DNA from: Croceibacterium_A sp035555595
Lineage (GTDB): Bacteria > Pseudomonadota > Alphaproteobacteria > Sphingomonadales > Sphingomonadaceae
NCBI GenBank assembly: GCA_035555595.1
Contig: DATMGK010000037.1
Coordinates: 1-64,000 of the forward strand
Direction of reading: 5' to 3'
Length of the DNA: 64,000 nucleotides
Shown here: positions 8,080 to 16,583 of the stretch, piece by piece
Layout: the number at the start of each line of letters is the position of its first letter
How positions within the stretch are numbered: position 1 is the stretch's first letter
Notes under the pieces: model-generated
The model's input: only the letters and a program-made list of their open reading frames with translations
What the model was told of the DNA's origin: nothing
Database searches by the model: none
Translations under genes and position numbers: made by a program

Positions 8080-8976
8080 ATGAAGCAATGGATCGGCCGT
8101 ATCGGCGGCGGGGGCCTTGCGGCTCTGGCAGCCGTCATGCTGGCTGGCGGCACAATCGCCTATCGCCTGCTGGACGATCCCGCGCCCGCCGCGGAACCCG
8201 CCACACCTGCCGATCCGCTGGCCGAACTGGAGCGCAAGGCCAACGCCGATCCTTCCAATGCGGGCGCGTGGCAGGAACTGGGCTTCGCCTATTTCGAACG
8301 CGGCCGCTTTGCCGAAGCGGCGGAAGCTTATCGCCGGGCAACAGATGCCGATCCTGACAGCGCGGTGCTGTGGTCCTCTTTGGGCGAGGCGCTGGTCATG
8401 GCCAGCGAGCGCGATCCGATGCCTTCTGCCGCAAGTGAGGCATTCCGCAAGGCCACCGCAATCGACCCGGCCGATCCACGTGCGCGCTATTTCCGGGCGG
8501 TGGAGAAAGACCTGGGCGGCGATCATGAAGGGGCAATCGCCGACTGGCTGGCCCTGCTGAGCGACACGCCCGAAGGCGCCCCGTGGGAAGACGACCTGAA
8601 ACGCACAATCGAACAGGTGGGCAAGATTCAGTCCATCGACGTCGCGCAGCGCATCACCGCCGCCACAGCGGGGCGCCCCGCACGGCTGCCGGACGTCATG
8701 CCCGCGATTCCCGGGCCGACGCAGGAACAGCTTGCCGCCGCAGCCAAGATTCCTCCCAGCCAGCAGCGTGAGATGGCCGAAGACATGGTCGCCAGCCTTG
8801 CCACACGGCTGGAGAGTGAGCCGGCGGATGTGGACGGCTGGATCATGCTGATGCGCAGCTATCAGACGCTTGGCCGCACGGGCGAAGCGCGCGGGGCCCT
8901 GAACCAGGCAACAGCTGCCAATCCGGGGCAAAAGGCGCGTCTGGAGCAGGCGGCGCAAAGTCTGGGCATTTCCTGA
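8080..8976 (+). CDS. Membrane-anchored TPR protein, CcmI/NrfG-like
   Basis: The protein has one N-terminal membrane anchor (about residues 8-30) and then tetratricopeptide repeats. The clearest is from the WQELGFAYFERGRFAEAAEAY segment onward, with a later pair near DVDGWIMLMRSYQTLGRTGEA. This layout matches the CcmI/CycH/NrfG group, which presents apocytochrome c for haem attachment in the periplasm. The fit is supported by the neighbouring multiheme genes. GTG at 8077 and ATG at 8080 are adjacent; the ATG is preferred, with GGGGG ten bases upstream. No other ccm gene is present, so a general scaffolding role remains possible. Confidence 0.75.
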   Translation: MKQWIGRIGGGGLAALAAVMLAGGTIAYRLLDDPAPAAEPATPADPLAELERKANADPSNAGAWQELGFAYFERGRFAEAAEAYRRATDADPDSAVLWSSLGEALVMASERDPMPSAASEAFRKATAIDPADPRARYFRAVEKDLGGDHEGAIADWLALLSDTPEGAPWEDDLKRTIEQVGKIQSIDVAQRITAATAGRPARLPDVMPAIPGPTQEQLAAAAKIPPSQQREMAEDMVASLATRLESEPADVDGWIMLMRSYQTLGRTGEARGALNQATAANPGQKARLEQAAQSLGIS

Positions 8977-9073
8977 CGCGGCGGACGCTTGCGGGCGCTC
9001 GCGCCTTGGGGCATGGCCGCGCTTGAACAAGGCATTGCAGGAACGGCCAGTCAGCGGCCGGATTGGAAAAGAC

Positions 9074-10021
9074 ATGGCACATCGCGATCCCCTCGAAGGC
9101 AAGCTCGTCGTCCTGATCGGCGGTGGCGGTTTTCTGGGCACGCATGTGGCGCAGGAACTGCTGCGACGCGGCGCACGGCTGCGCGTGGCCGATCGCAATC
9201 CTGAGCGCGCGTTCCGCCTGCGGCCGCTGGCCAATCTTGGGCAGATCCAGTTCATCCGCTGCGACGTGAAGAACCGGCGCAGTGTGGAAGCCGCCCTGCA
9301 AGGCGCGGATGCCGCCGCCTATCTCGTTGGAACATGGGGGTCGGGGCAGGAAGCGTTGCAGGCAGAAGGCGCGGGCGTTGCTGCTGCGGCCGCCGCCGCC
9401 ACCGGGGCGGACGCGTTCGTTTATGTTTCTGCCGTCGGTGCGGATGCTGCGTCCGACAGCGGCTATGCGGCGACGAAGGCCAAGGGCGAGGAACGCGTGC
9501 TCGCCGCCTTCCCCAAGGCGACCATTCTGCGCCCGACCATTCTGTTCGGGGAAGGCGATTCCTTCATCAACCTGTTTGCCGGGTTGATCGCCCGCATGCC
9601 TGTGTTGCCGGTGTTCGGAAGCGAGGCCCGCATCCAGCCGCTGCTGGTGGACGATGCGGCGGAAGCGCTGGTCAACGCACTGGCTGACCCGGCAAAGCAC
9701 GGCGGCAAGACATATGAGATCGCAGGCCCCGAAGCGCTGACGATGGATGAACTGCACCAGCGCCTTGCGCGTGCGCAGGGACGCGAGCGGGCTTTCTTCG
9801 CCGTACCCGATCCCCTTTCGGCGTTGTTCGCCGCAATCCCTGGAACGCCGATGACCAGCGACCAGTGGGCTCTCCTCAAGAACGGCAATCTACCTTCGGG
9901 TAATCTGCCGGGGCTGAAGGCATTGAGCGTGAGCCCGCGACCGCTTGGCCTGTTCCTTGACCGGTGGATGACGCGGTTCCGCAAACATGGCCGCTTCAGC
10001 AGCAACCGCGAAACAGCATAA
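9074..10021 (+). CDS. NAD(P)-binding atypical SDR, complex I NDUFA9-like
   Basis: An N-terminal Rossmann motif GGGGFLG is followed by an extended SDR fold. The Y-x-x-x-K equivalent is GYAATKAK, and the second half resembles the NDUFA9 accessory-subunit family (LRPTILFGEGD, IQPLLVDD). Alphaproteobacteria carry NDUFA9 homologues, some associated with respiratory complex I, others acting as NAD(P)H-dependent epimerase-like reductases. The ATG at 9074 has GGAAAAG just upstream and is preferred to an in-frame TTG at 9023. It begins about 100 bases after the TPR gene on the same strand. The gene converges on the NfeD gene ending at 10051. Confidence 0.85.
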   Translation: MAHRDPLEGKLVVLIGGGGFLGTHVAQELLRRGARLRVADRNPERAFRLRPLANLGQIQFIRCDVKNRRSVEAALQGADAAAYLVGTWGSGQEALQAEGAGVAAAAAAATGADAFVYVSAVGADAASDSGYAATKAKGEERVLAAFPKATILRPTILFGEGDSFINLFAGLIARMPVLPVFGSEARIQPLLVDDAAEALVNALADPAKHGGKTYEIAGPEALTMDELHQRLARAQGRERAFFAVPDPLSALFAAIPGTPMTSDQWALLKNGNLPSGNLPGLKALSVSPRPLGLFLDRWMTRFRKHGRFSSNRETA

Positions 10022-10050
10022 CCGCGATGGCACTGTAATAGCGGGGGTGG

Positions 10051-10524
10051 TTACTCTGCTTGCCCCTCGTGCGGCAGCAGGTTGAACGGTTCCACCAGCA
10101 GGATCGCCCCTTCGCTGCCGCTGATCCGCACCCGTTCGCCCACTGCGACGTTCGGACCGCGTGCGATCCATTCGCTGTCACCCAGCTTCACGCGCCCGCT
10201 GCCGTGTTCGATCGCCTGCACAACCTCGGCGGTTTCCCCCACCAGCCGCGCGCCGCGACGGTTCATCAACGGGTCGGCGCTTTCTATGGGCTTGTCGCGC
10301 AGGAAACGCCGCGCGGAAAACGCGAAGATCAGCGCCAGACTGACGAAATTGACCACCTGATAAGGCAGCGACATGTCGAGCACCGCCGTCAGCAGGCCAG
10401 TGACGATCGCCGCCATGGCCAGCCAGATCAGGTAAACGCCCGGGATGAGCATTTCAGCCCCGGCGAGCACGACCCCCAGCGTCAGCCAGACCCAGTGCGT
10501 TTGCAGGGTTTCGAGCCAATCCAT
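10051..10524 (-). CDS. NfeD family membrane protein
   Basis: The 157-residue protein has about three hydrophobic segments in its first 80 residues and a C-terminal OB-fold-like domain (RRGARLVGETAEV, RVKLGDSEW, VAVGERVRI). This is the short NfeD form without the ClpP-like protease domain. NfeD proteins pair with SPFH proteins, and here the partner ends 14 bases upstream on the same strand. The pair is thought to organise membrane microdomains. The ATG at 10524 opens the first hydrophobic segment (MDWLETLQ). An upstream extension to 10626 would overlap the SPFH gene and is rejected. Confidence 0.88.
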   Translation of the reverse strand: MDWLETLQTHWVWLTLGVVLAGAEMLIPGVYLIWLAMAAIVTGLLTAVLDMSLPYQVVNFVSLALIFAFSARRFLRDKPIESADPLMNRRGARLVGETAEVVQAIEHGSGRVKLGDSEWIARGPNVAVGERVRISGSEGAILLVEPFNLLPHEGQAE

Positions 10525-10537
10525 TCCAGCCAGCCTT

Positions 10538-11521
10538 TCAGGACTGGCCGCTGCGGGGCACGGTGGTGCGCGACCTGCCGGTATCGATCGGCGTTCCGCT
10601 CGCGCCGCCTGAACGCCCTTCTCCAATTACTTCGCGCGCCAGTTCGCCGATGCCACCCAGGGTCCCGATAAGCTGCGTGGCTTCCACCGGGAACAGGATC
10701 GTCTTGGCATTGGGCGAATCGGCGAATTTGGCCACCGCCTTGGTATATTCCTGTGCGATGAAGTAGTTGATCGCCTGGCTGCCCGACTGCGCGATGGCAT
10801 CGGATACCATCTGCGTCGCCTTCGCTTCCGCCTCAGCGGCGCGTTCACGCGCTTCGGCATCGCGGAAGGCCGATTCCTGCCGCCCTTCGGCTGCAAGAAT
10901 CTGCGACTGCTTCAACCCCTCCGCACGCAGAATGTCAGAGGCGCGCTTGCCCTCCGCCTCAAGAATTTCCGCGCGCTTCTCACGCTCCGCCTTCATCTGT
11001 CGGGCCATCGCGTTTGAAATGTCGGCAGGCGGGCGGATGTCCTTGATTTCCACCCGAGTGATCTTCACGCCCCATGGGCTTGTCGCGTGATCCACCACGC
11101 CCAGCAGGCGGGCGTTGATCTCGTCACGCTTCGACAGCGTCTCGTCCAGATCCATGGAGCCCATCACCGTACGCAGGTTGGTGGTGGTGATCGCCATTAT
11201 CGCGCCATAGAGGTTCGACACCTCGTAGGCGGCCTTGCCCGCATCCAGCACCTGAAAGAACACCACGGCGTCCACGCCAACCATGGCGTTATCCTTCGTG
11301 ATGATTTCCTGCCCGGGGATGTCGAGCACCTGTTCCATCATGTTCACCTTGTGGCCGACCCGGTCAAAGATCGGCACAATCAGGTGCAGGCCCGGTTCCG
11401 CCGCCAGCGTGAACTTGCCGAACCGCTCAATCGTATAGACATAGCCCTGCTTCACGATGCGCACGGCCATCATCAAAAAGATGACCAGCACCGCCAGCAG
11501 AGCAATCAGGAACGGTCCCAT
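10538..11521 (-). CDS. qmcA: SPFH/band 7 (stomatin-like) membrane protein, QmcA family
   Basis: One N-terminal transmembrane helix (about 3-22) precedes an SPFH domain (VKQGYVYTIERFGKF, PGLHLIVPIFD). A charged alanine/glutamate-rich coiled coil follows (about 170-250, AEREKRAEILEAEG), then a conserved FPVEATQLIGTLGGI tail. Length (327 residues) and tail fit the QmcA/HflK-like stomatin group, which oligomerises on membranes and associates with FtsH in enterobacteria. The ATG at 11521 has GGGGGAG upstream. It forms an operon with the NfeD gene downstream. Confidence 0.88.
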   Translation of the reverse strand: MGPFLIALLAVLVIFLMMAVRIVKQGYVYTIERFGKFTLAAEPGLHLIVPIFDRVGHKVNMMEQVLDIPGQEIITKDNAMVGVDAVVFFQVLDAGKAAYEVSNLYGAIMAITTTNLRTVMGSMDLDETLSKRDEINARLLGVVDHATSPWGVKITRVEIKDIRPPADISNAMARQMKAEREKRAEILEAEGKRASDILRAEGLKQSQILAAEGRQESAFRDAEARERAAEAEAKATQMVSDAIAQSGSQAINYFIAQEYTKAVAKFADSPNAKTILFPVEATQLIGTLGGIGELAREVIGEGRSGGASGTPIDTGRSRTTVPRSGQS

Positions 11522-11686
11522 CGATTGACTCCCCCAAAAAAGCTTTCCGGTGCATCGTAACCCGTGACGCGAAGTGCGCAAAGCGAAACAGATGCCCGCA
11601 ACGGAACGCCGATCCGTTGCCTTGAGCGGAGCGCGGCCCTAAGGCGGACAAAATCAATAATGAACCGGCAACGGGAAGGGACAGAT

Positions 11687-12970
11687 ATGAAGTTGTGGGC
11701 GTCGCTTATGGCGGGCGTAGTGCTTACGGGTATGGCGGCCGGTATTTCTGCTCAGGATGCGCCGCGACCACCGGCTCCCGCGCCTGCCGCCGGACAACGC
11801 CCAGCAGGTCCACCCCCCACCCCCGCGTTGGGCCAAGGGCCGTGGGATATCGATAGCGCCGATGCCAAGCTGCATGTCGAAGTGATTGCCCGCGGGCTCG
11901 ACCACCCGTGGGGCATGGCCATGCTGCCCGATGGTTCAGTGCTGGTGACGGAGCGTCCCGGACGGTTGAGGATTATTCGTAACGGCGTGCTCGATCCGCA
12001 GGCGATCGAAGGCCTGCCGGCGATCTTCAATCCCGGCATCTCCGGCCTGACCGACATCGTGCTGGACCCGAACTTCGCAAGTAATCGCCTGATCTATCTC
12101 GCATATAGCAAGGCTGCGCCTGACACGCCCGCCGGGGCCAACCCCATGCAGGTGGACGCGACGCTGGCCGTCATGCGCGCGAAGTGGGACGGCGGCCATC
12201 GCCTGACCGATGTGAAAGACATCTTCGTCGCGAACGAATGGTACGGAAAGCCGCCGCTCCCCACGAGATGTTGTGGCCAGGGGCCCGCATCCGGCAGCTT
12301 CGGCGGACGCCTGGCAATCGGTGCTGACGGGAAACTCTACCTGTCCAGCGGCGACCGCAATTTCGGCGAACGCGCGCAGGATCCTGCCAGTTCGTTCGGC
12401 AAGATCCTGCGCCTGGAACTGGACGGCAGCCCGGCGCGCGATAACCCCTTTGTAGGCCGTGACGGATGGCGGCCGGAAATCTGGTCCATCGGGCACCGCA
12501 ACCCCACCGGGCTGTCTTTTGATCCGGCCACCGGACGCCTGTGGGAAACCGAATTCGGCCCTCGCGGCGGGGATGAGGTGAACCTGATCGAGCGGGGCGG
12601 CAACTATGGCTGGATGGATGTAACCCAAGGCTATCACTACAACGCGGAGCCGGCGAAGGGCGTGCGCGAAGTGGAAGGCGTTACCGATGCCGTCTGGGCC
12701 TTTGGCCCGCCATCAGGCAACCCCGGCAACGTAGCCGTCTATCGCGGTGAGGCCTTCCCCGGATGGAAAGGCAATCTGCTGGTAGCGATGATGAACCGGT
12801 CGCTGGTGCGGCTGGAAATGTCGCCTGACGGGCACGTCGTCGCGCAGGAGGCCATTCTGCAAAACCTCGGCCAGCGTCTGCGCGACGTGCGTGTGGCGCC
12901 GGATGGATCGGTCTATTTGCTGACCGACGAAACCGACGGAGCCCTGCTCAAGATCACGCCGGGCAGTTAG
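11687..12970 (+). CDS. PQQ-dependent soluble sugar (aldose/sorbosone-type) dehydrogenase, exported
   Basis: An N-terminal signal peptide (about 1-24, ending AGISAQ) and a proline/alanine-rich linker precede a six-bladed propeller of the glucose/sorbosone dehydrogenase family. Typical segments are GLDHPWGMAMLPDG, LVTERPGRLR, SFGGRLAIGADGKLY, SIGHRNPTGLSFDP and GGDEVNLIERGGNYGW. Family members oxidise aldoses in the periplasm with PQQ as cofactor. There is no pqq biosynthesis gene nearby. The ATG at 11687 has GGGAAGGG upstream and gives a standard signal peptide, so it is preferred to the ATG at 11660. The stop is eight bases from that of the convergent gene at 12979. Confidence 0.88.
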   Translation: MKLWASLMAGVVLTGMAAGISAQDAPRPPAPAPAAGQRPAGPPPTPALGQGPWDIDSADAKLHVEVIARGLDHPWGMAMLPDGSVLVTERPGRLRIIRNGVLDPQAIEGLPAIFNPGISGLTDIVLDPNFASNRLIYLAYSKAAPDTPAGANPMQVDATLAVMRAKWDGGHRLTDVKDIFVANEWYGKPPLPTRCCGQGPASGSFGGRLAIGADGKLYLSSGDRNFGERAQDPASSFGKILRLELDGSPARDNPFVGRDGWRPEIWSIGHRNPTGLSFDPATGRLWETEFGPRGGDEVNLIERGGNYGWMDVTQGYHYNAEPAKGVREVEGVTDAVWAFGPPSGNPGNVAVYRGEAFPGWKGNLLVAMMNRSLVRLEMSPDGHVVAQEAILQNLGQRLRDVRVAPDGSVYLLTDETDGALLKITPGS

Positions 12971-12978
12971 GGCGGACC

Positions 12979-13896
12979 CTAGGGCTTCTCAGGCTCGTTT
13001 GCCTGGAGGCGTAGCTGACGGTTGACGCCCAGCACCTTGGTGATGCCGGGGATGTTGGGCATGCCGTCATAAACGGCCGCAAGGTAAGCCTGATCGAACT
13101 CCGTCAATTGTGGCGGAGGGCTGGCAGCCTGATCGAACAGGGTGAGGATCGTGTCCAACGTCTGCCCTTCCCCATCCGCGGGGCGCGTTCGGGCCAGCCC
13201 GCGCATGGTGGCGTAGTCGGCAAGCTGGACCAGCGTCTTGCCGCCTACGTGTCGCTTGTCGAACAGGACAACAACCGAGGCAATGTCCTCACGTATGGCG
13301 AGGTAGATCTTGGAATGCGCCATCCATGTGCTGACCACCGGGGGCTCAGTCAGGTTCTCCCTTCGGGCAACAGGCATGCCATCGCGAGTGCGGGTTTCAG
13401 TGGTGGTCCAAACCCGCACGGGGCCCTCTTCCGTCAGCAGGCGCCGCCGCTCGGCAACACTCAGGTCGCGGAACAACCAGTGCTGGTTATCGGCGATCTG
13501 CTGTAGATCGGCCTGCCCGTCTTCCACGAAGGCGACGATGAAATTCGGGGTGCAGGTGCCGTCGTCGTCCGCCATCCACATGTCGAGCTGCTCCGCATTG
13601 TAGCGGATACGATCGACTATCATCGACGCGTATTCAGGCACCATGCCGATAACGCCCGGACATAGCCGGGCCTGAAACCGGGGCAAGGGTTCATGCCGGA
13701 TCGCGCTGGGCATGTCGGTGATGGCGCGGGCCTGACGGCTGACTTCGCTCTGCGTGGGCAAGGTGCCGGTGACGACAATGTCCTCTCCCTCACCTCCCGC
13801 ATCGCGGCCTTCGGATGCGGATTGCGCCCAGACGGGCGCGCTGGCGATCAGAACACCGGCCATACCGGCAAGAATACTTGCGCCACTTCTGATCAT
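12979..13896 (-). CDS. Secreted protein of unknown function (paralogue A of a tandem pair)
   Basis: The 305-residue protein has a clear signal peptide (about 1-24, ending PVWAQ). Next comes a DIVVTGTLP segment like that found before the plug of many sphingomonad TonB-dependent receptors. The body shares a block order with the protein at 13936-14733: P-x-C-PG-hydrophobic-G, TC-x-x-NF, WLF-x-D, GMPVARRENL, WMAHSKIY, QLADYAT-x-R-x-LA and LTEFDQAYL. Two cysteines in matching positions (CPG and GTC) suggest a conserved disulfide. I do not recognise a catalytic motif. The pair looks like a duplication; the function is unknown. Confidence 0.8.
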   Translation of the reverse strand: MIRSGASILAGMAGVLIASAPVWAQSASEGRDAGGEGEDIVVTGTLPTQSEVSRQARAITDMPSAIRHEPLPRFQARLCPGVIGMVPEYASMIVDRIRYNAEQLDMWMADDDGTCTPNFIVAFVEDGQADLQQIADNQHWLFRDLSVAERRRLLTEEGPVRVWTTTETRTRDGMPVARRENLTEPPVVSTWMAHSKIYLAIREDIASVVVLFDKRHVGGKTLVQLADYATMRGLARTRPADGEGQTLDTILTLFDQAASPPPQLTEFDQAYLAAVYDGMPNIPGITKVLGVNRQLRLQANEPEKP

Positions 13897-13935
13897 TATT
13901 AGGGCCCGCTCCGGTTAGGTTCTTCGTGTCGAAGA

Positions 13936-14733
13936 TTATTGCCTGAAAATGGTCATCCCCGTCGCCTGCTCCAGCGCCAACCGGCGCATGGGCCCCGGGA
14001 TGTTCGGAATGCCCGAATAGAGCGCGCCGAGATAAGCCTTGTCGAAATCAGTCAGTGATTGCGGCCGCGCGCCGTTTGCATCGAACAGTGACAGGATGGA
14101 GGCAGCCCTTGCCGTTTCTGTCTGCGGAAGCGTGTGAGCCAACGCCCTGAACGTAGCGTAATCGGCCAGTTGGGCGATGGTCAGATCCTTTACTGCATCG
14201 GCATCGAAGATCACCTGGGCGGTGACGATATCCTTGCGCACGGCGCTGTATATCTTGGAATGGGCCATCCAGCCGCGCGCCTGCGGCGCCTGCACCAGAT
14301 TGTCCCTACGCCCGACGGTCATACCGTCGCGGGTACGCTCAACGGTTCTCAGCACTGCCCGCGCTGGCCCGGTCTCCGCGAACAGGCTGTCTCGTTCTGC
14401 CCGATTCATATCGGTGAACAACCAGCCGTTCGACCGGCGCAGGGCATCGATCATCCGCTGCCCGCTGGGCACGAAGCTCACAAGGAAATTGGCCTCGCAC
14501 GTTTCTGGCGGGGCGAGCCGACGACCGAACTCCTCCAGATTGGCGCGAATTCTCCAGACCATCGCCTCCGCCGAAGCGAGTTCGAGGCCTACGATGCCGG
14601 GGCAAATCGGCGTTTCAAACCGGGCCAGCGGTTCATCCACCGCGCGTGCAACCGCAGGTGTGGCGGAAAGTACCGTCAGGATGAAACCAAACGCCAAAGC
14701 CCCCGAACGGGCCAGCTTGCTACAAACGGACAT
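13936..14733 (-). CDS. Secreted protein of unknown function (paralogue B of a tandem pair)
   Basis: The 265-residue protein has a signal peptide (about 1-30, ending TPAVARA) and the same blocks as its neighbour: PICPGIVGLE, ETCEANFLVSF, WLFTDM, GMTVGRRDNL, GWMAHSKIYSAVRKDI, QLADYATFRALAH and LTDFDKAYLGALYSGIPNIPG. It lacks the IVVTG segment of paralogue A. The ATG at 14733 has GGGGAG nine bases upstream and is preferred to a TTG at 14772. It is the first gene of a two-gene unit, 39 bases before paralogue A. No enzymatic motif is evident. Confidence 0.8.
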   Translation of the reverse strand: MSVCSKLARSGALAFGFILTVLSATPAVARAVDEPLARFETPICPGIVGLELASAEAMVWRIRANLEEFGRRLAPPETCEANFLVSFVPSGQRMIDALRRSNGWLFTDMNRAERDSLFAETGPARAVLRTVERTRDGMTVGRRDNLVQAPQARGWMAHSKIYSAVRKDIVTAQVIFDADAVKDLTIAQLADYATFRALAHTLPQTETARAASILSLFDANGARPQSLTDFDKAYLGALYSGIPNIPGPMRRLALEQATGMTIFRQ

Positions 14734-15019
14734 CGCGCGCCTCCCCACGCTTATCCGCCTCTTATCAGCCAAGGCCCATCAGTGGGCAACTGTCGAGTTG
14801 TCGCAAAGGGTATCCGCACTTGCGAACACGACACCCGCCGGGGAAAGAAACGCGCATGTAACGTTACAAAATCATACATTACGGTAATTTGCTTGCGGCA
14901 AAACCACAGATAACACACCCGATCGCGACGCCAAGAACACACGATCGCAATAGCCTGATATGTCCCGACGTTTTGAACCGAAGCCTGCGGGCTCAACTCA
15001 GCTTTTCCTGAACTAGCAG
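14734..15019. promoter_or_regulatory. Divergent regulatory region with a 12-bp perfect palindrome
   Basis: TGTAACGTTACA at 14857-14868 is a perfect palindrome, and ATTAC-G-GTAAT at 14878-14888 is a second dyad ten bases further on. They lie between the secreted-protein pair and the iron-uptake pair. The stretch is more AT-rich than its surroundings. I see no canonical Fur box. The palindromes are candidate operators of an unknown repressor. Confidence 0.5.
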
Positions 15020-16567
15020 ATGAGGGGGCAACGCGCTTCTTATCTCGTCCATTCATGGACGGGGCTGCTGACGGGCTGGCTGTTGTTTGTCGTCTGTCTG
15101 ACAGGCACGCTCGTGGTGTACAAGTTCCCGCTCAAGGCGCTTTCCAATCCGGAAATGGCGCGCGTGGAAGCGCCCGACAATCTCGGGCCTGACGGGGCAC
15201 TGGCGGCATTCGACAAAGCTGTGCCCGGGGCGAAAGTCAGCGTGATCGCTTTCCCTTCGGACATCTATTCGATCCACCAGTACAGCGTCGTCGCCAAAAC
15301 TGTGGAAGGCGGGGAAAATCGGTACTGGGTCAGCCCGGAAACCGGCGAAGTCCGATCAGAACTGCAATCGGACTTCGCGGATTTCGTTCAACGGCTGCAC
15401 GCCGGATTGTTCATGGGGCAGAAGGGCCGCTGGATCGTCGGCCTGCTGGGTGTGACGATGGCGGTGTCGCTGATCGCCGGGCTGTGGTTCCATTGGCCCC
15501 ACCTGCGGCGCGACCTGTTCCACCTGAGGCTGGGGGAGCACCGGCGCAAGGCGTGGGCCGATCTGCACAAGTTCGGTGGGGTCTGGGCCCTACCATTCCA
15601 CCTCGTGATCGCGCTTACCGGTGCATGGCTAGGGCTGGAAAGCCTGATCGGCATCCGCGCCTCCTCCGCCAATCCCATCGAGATTCAGGGGGAAGGGCCG
15701 GGCACCCCTCTGCCGATCGCGGAGATCATCCGTCGCGCACAGGAATTGCGGCCGGATTTCAGGCCAAGCCACGTCAACATGACGGATCGCGGCATGGCCG
15801 GGGCGACCATTCGCGTTCAGGGTGACCTGCCCGGTCACCGGCTGGTCCAGCGCGGCCAGACCATGCTGGTGTTCGATGCAGATAGCGGGCGCCATTTGCA
15901 AACGGTGGACCGGACCGAGCAGGGTGCAGGCCGTCGCGTACTCGCGATGATGCGACCTCTGCATTATGGCTATTTCGCCCCGCCGTGGGGTGAGATGCTG
16001 TACTTTCTGCTGGGGTTGGTCTGCACCGCAGTCGTCGCATCCGGCCTCTTCATCTGGACCGAACGGGAAAGACGCAAACGCCATCCGCGTGACAAGACCG
16101 CAGTTACCCGCATGGAGCGGGCCAACGCAGCGGTGATGGGTGGGATGATGCTGGCCCTCGGCGGAATCGCACTTTTACAGGGGCTCGCACGCCTGCCTGC
16201 AAGTTCCCAGCTATTCACACCGCTGGGTGGACTCCACTTCCTTGGCAGTCAGGATGTTCTTTCCGGCCGACCTGTCGCAATCGAGTTATGGTTGTTTCTG
16301 GCGCTGTGGATCGCGGCGGGCACAGCGCTGTTCCGTGCGCCCCCACTGCGAGCATGGCGGATGACGCTAGCGCTGCTGATCGTTTCTCTCGTCGCGCTCG
16401 TGGCGCTAGTTCTGGCGCCGGTATGGGGCACGCAACTGACTGCGGGCGCCCTGGCCGCCGGCCCCGGGTATGTGGCTGCCTGCATCGTGCTGGCGCTGAC
16501 AGCCTTGTTCGCCCTTCGCCGGATCCGTCTTGATGACGGGCCCCGGACCGCACCCTCATCAACTTAA
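15020..16567 (+). CDS. PepSY-associated membrane protein (PiuB-type), likely siderophore-linked reductase
   Basis: The 515-residue protein has about eight membrane helices. The first is SYLVHSWTGLLTGWLLFV, followed by a large periplasmic PepSY-containing loop. Conserved histidines lie in or near the helices (VHSWTG, LHAGLFMG, HWPH, LHKFGG, FHLVIAL, LHYGYF). This is the PepSY_TM/PiuB layout, whose members are thought to reduce ferric iron released from siderophores at the inner membrane. The downstream TonB receptor starts 16 bases after the stop, so the two form an iron-uptake operon. The ribosome-binding site before ATG 15020 is weak. Confidence 0.88.
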   Translation: MRGQRASYLVHSWTGLLTGWLLFVVCLTGTLVVYKFPLKALSNPEMARVEAPDNLGPDGALAAFDKAVPGAKVSVIAFPSDIYSIHQYSVVAKTVEGGENRYWVSPETGEVRSELQSDFADFVQRLHAGLFMGQKGRWIVGLLGVTMAVSLIAGLWFHWPHLRRDLFHLRLGEHRRKAWADLHKFGGVWALPFHLVIALTGAWLGLESLIGIRASSANPIEIQGEGPGTPLPIAEIIRRAQELRPDFRPSHVNMTDRGMAGATIRVQGDLPGHRLVQRGQTMLVFDADSGRHLQTVDRTEQGAGRRVLAMMRPLHYGYFAPPWGEMLYFLLGLVCTAVVASGLFIWTERERRKRHPRDKTAVTRMERANAAVMGGMMLALGGIALLQGLARLPASSQLFTPLGGLHFLGSQDVLSGRPVAIELWLFLALWIAAGTALFRAPPLRAWRMTLALLIVSLVALVALVLAPVWGTQLTAGALAAGPGYVAACIVLALTALFALRRIRLDDGPRTAPSST

Positions 16568-16583
16568 AAACAGGAGTTCCTCA

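Noticed and set aside
10051..11521. QmcA/NfeD pair as a novel system
   Set aside because: SPFH plus NfeD gene pairs are widespread and well described.
14734..15019. Fur box upstream of the PepSY/TonB iron-uptake pair
   Set aside because: I looked for the GATAATGATTATC-like dyad and did not find a convincing match, only other palindromes.
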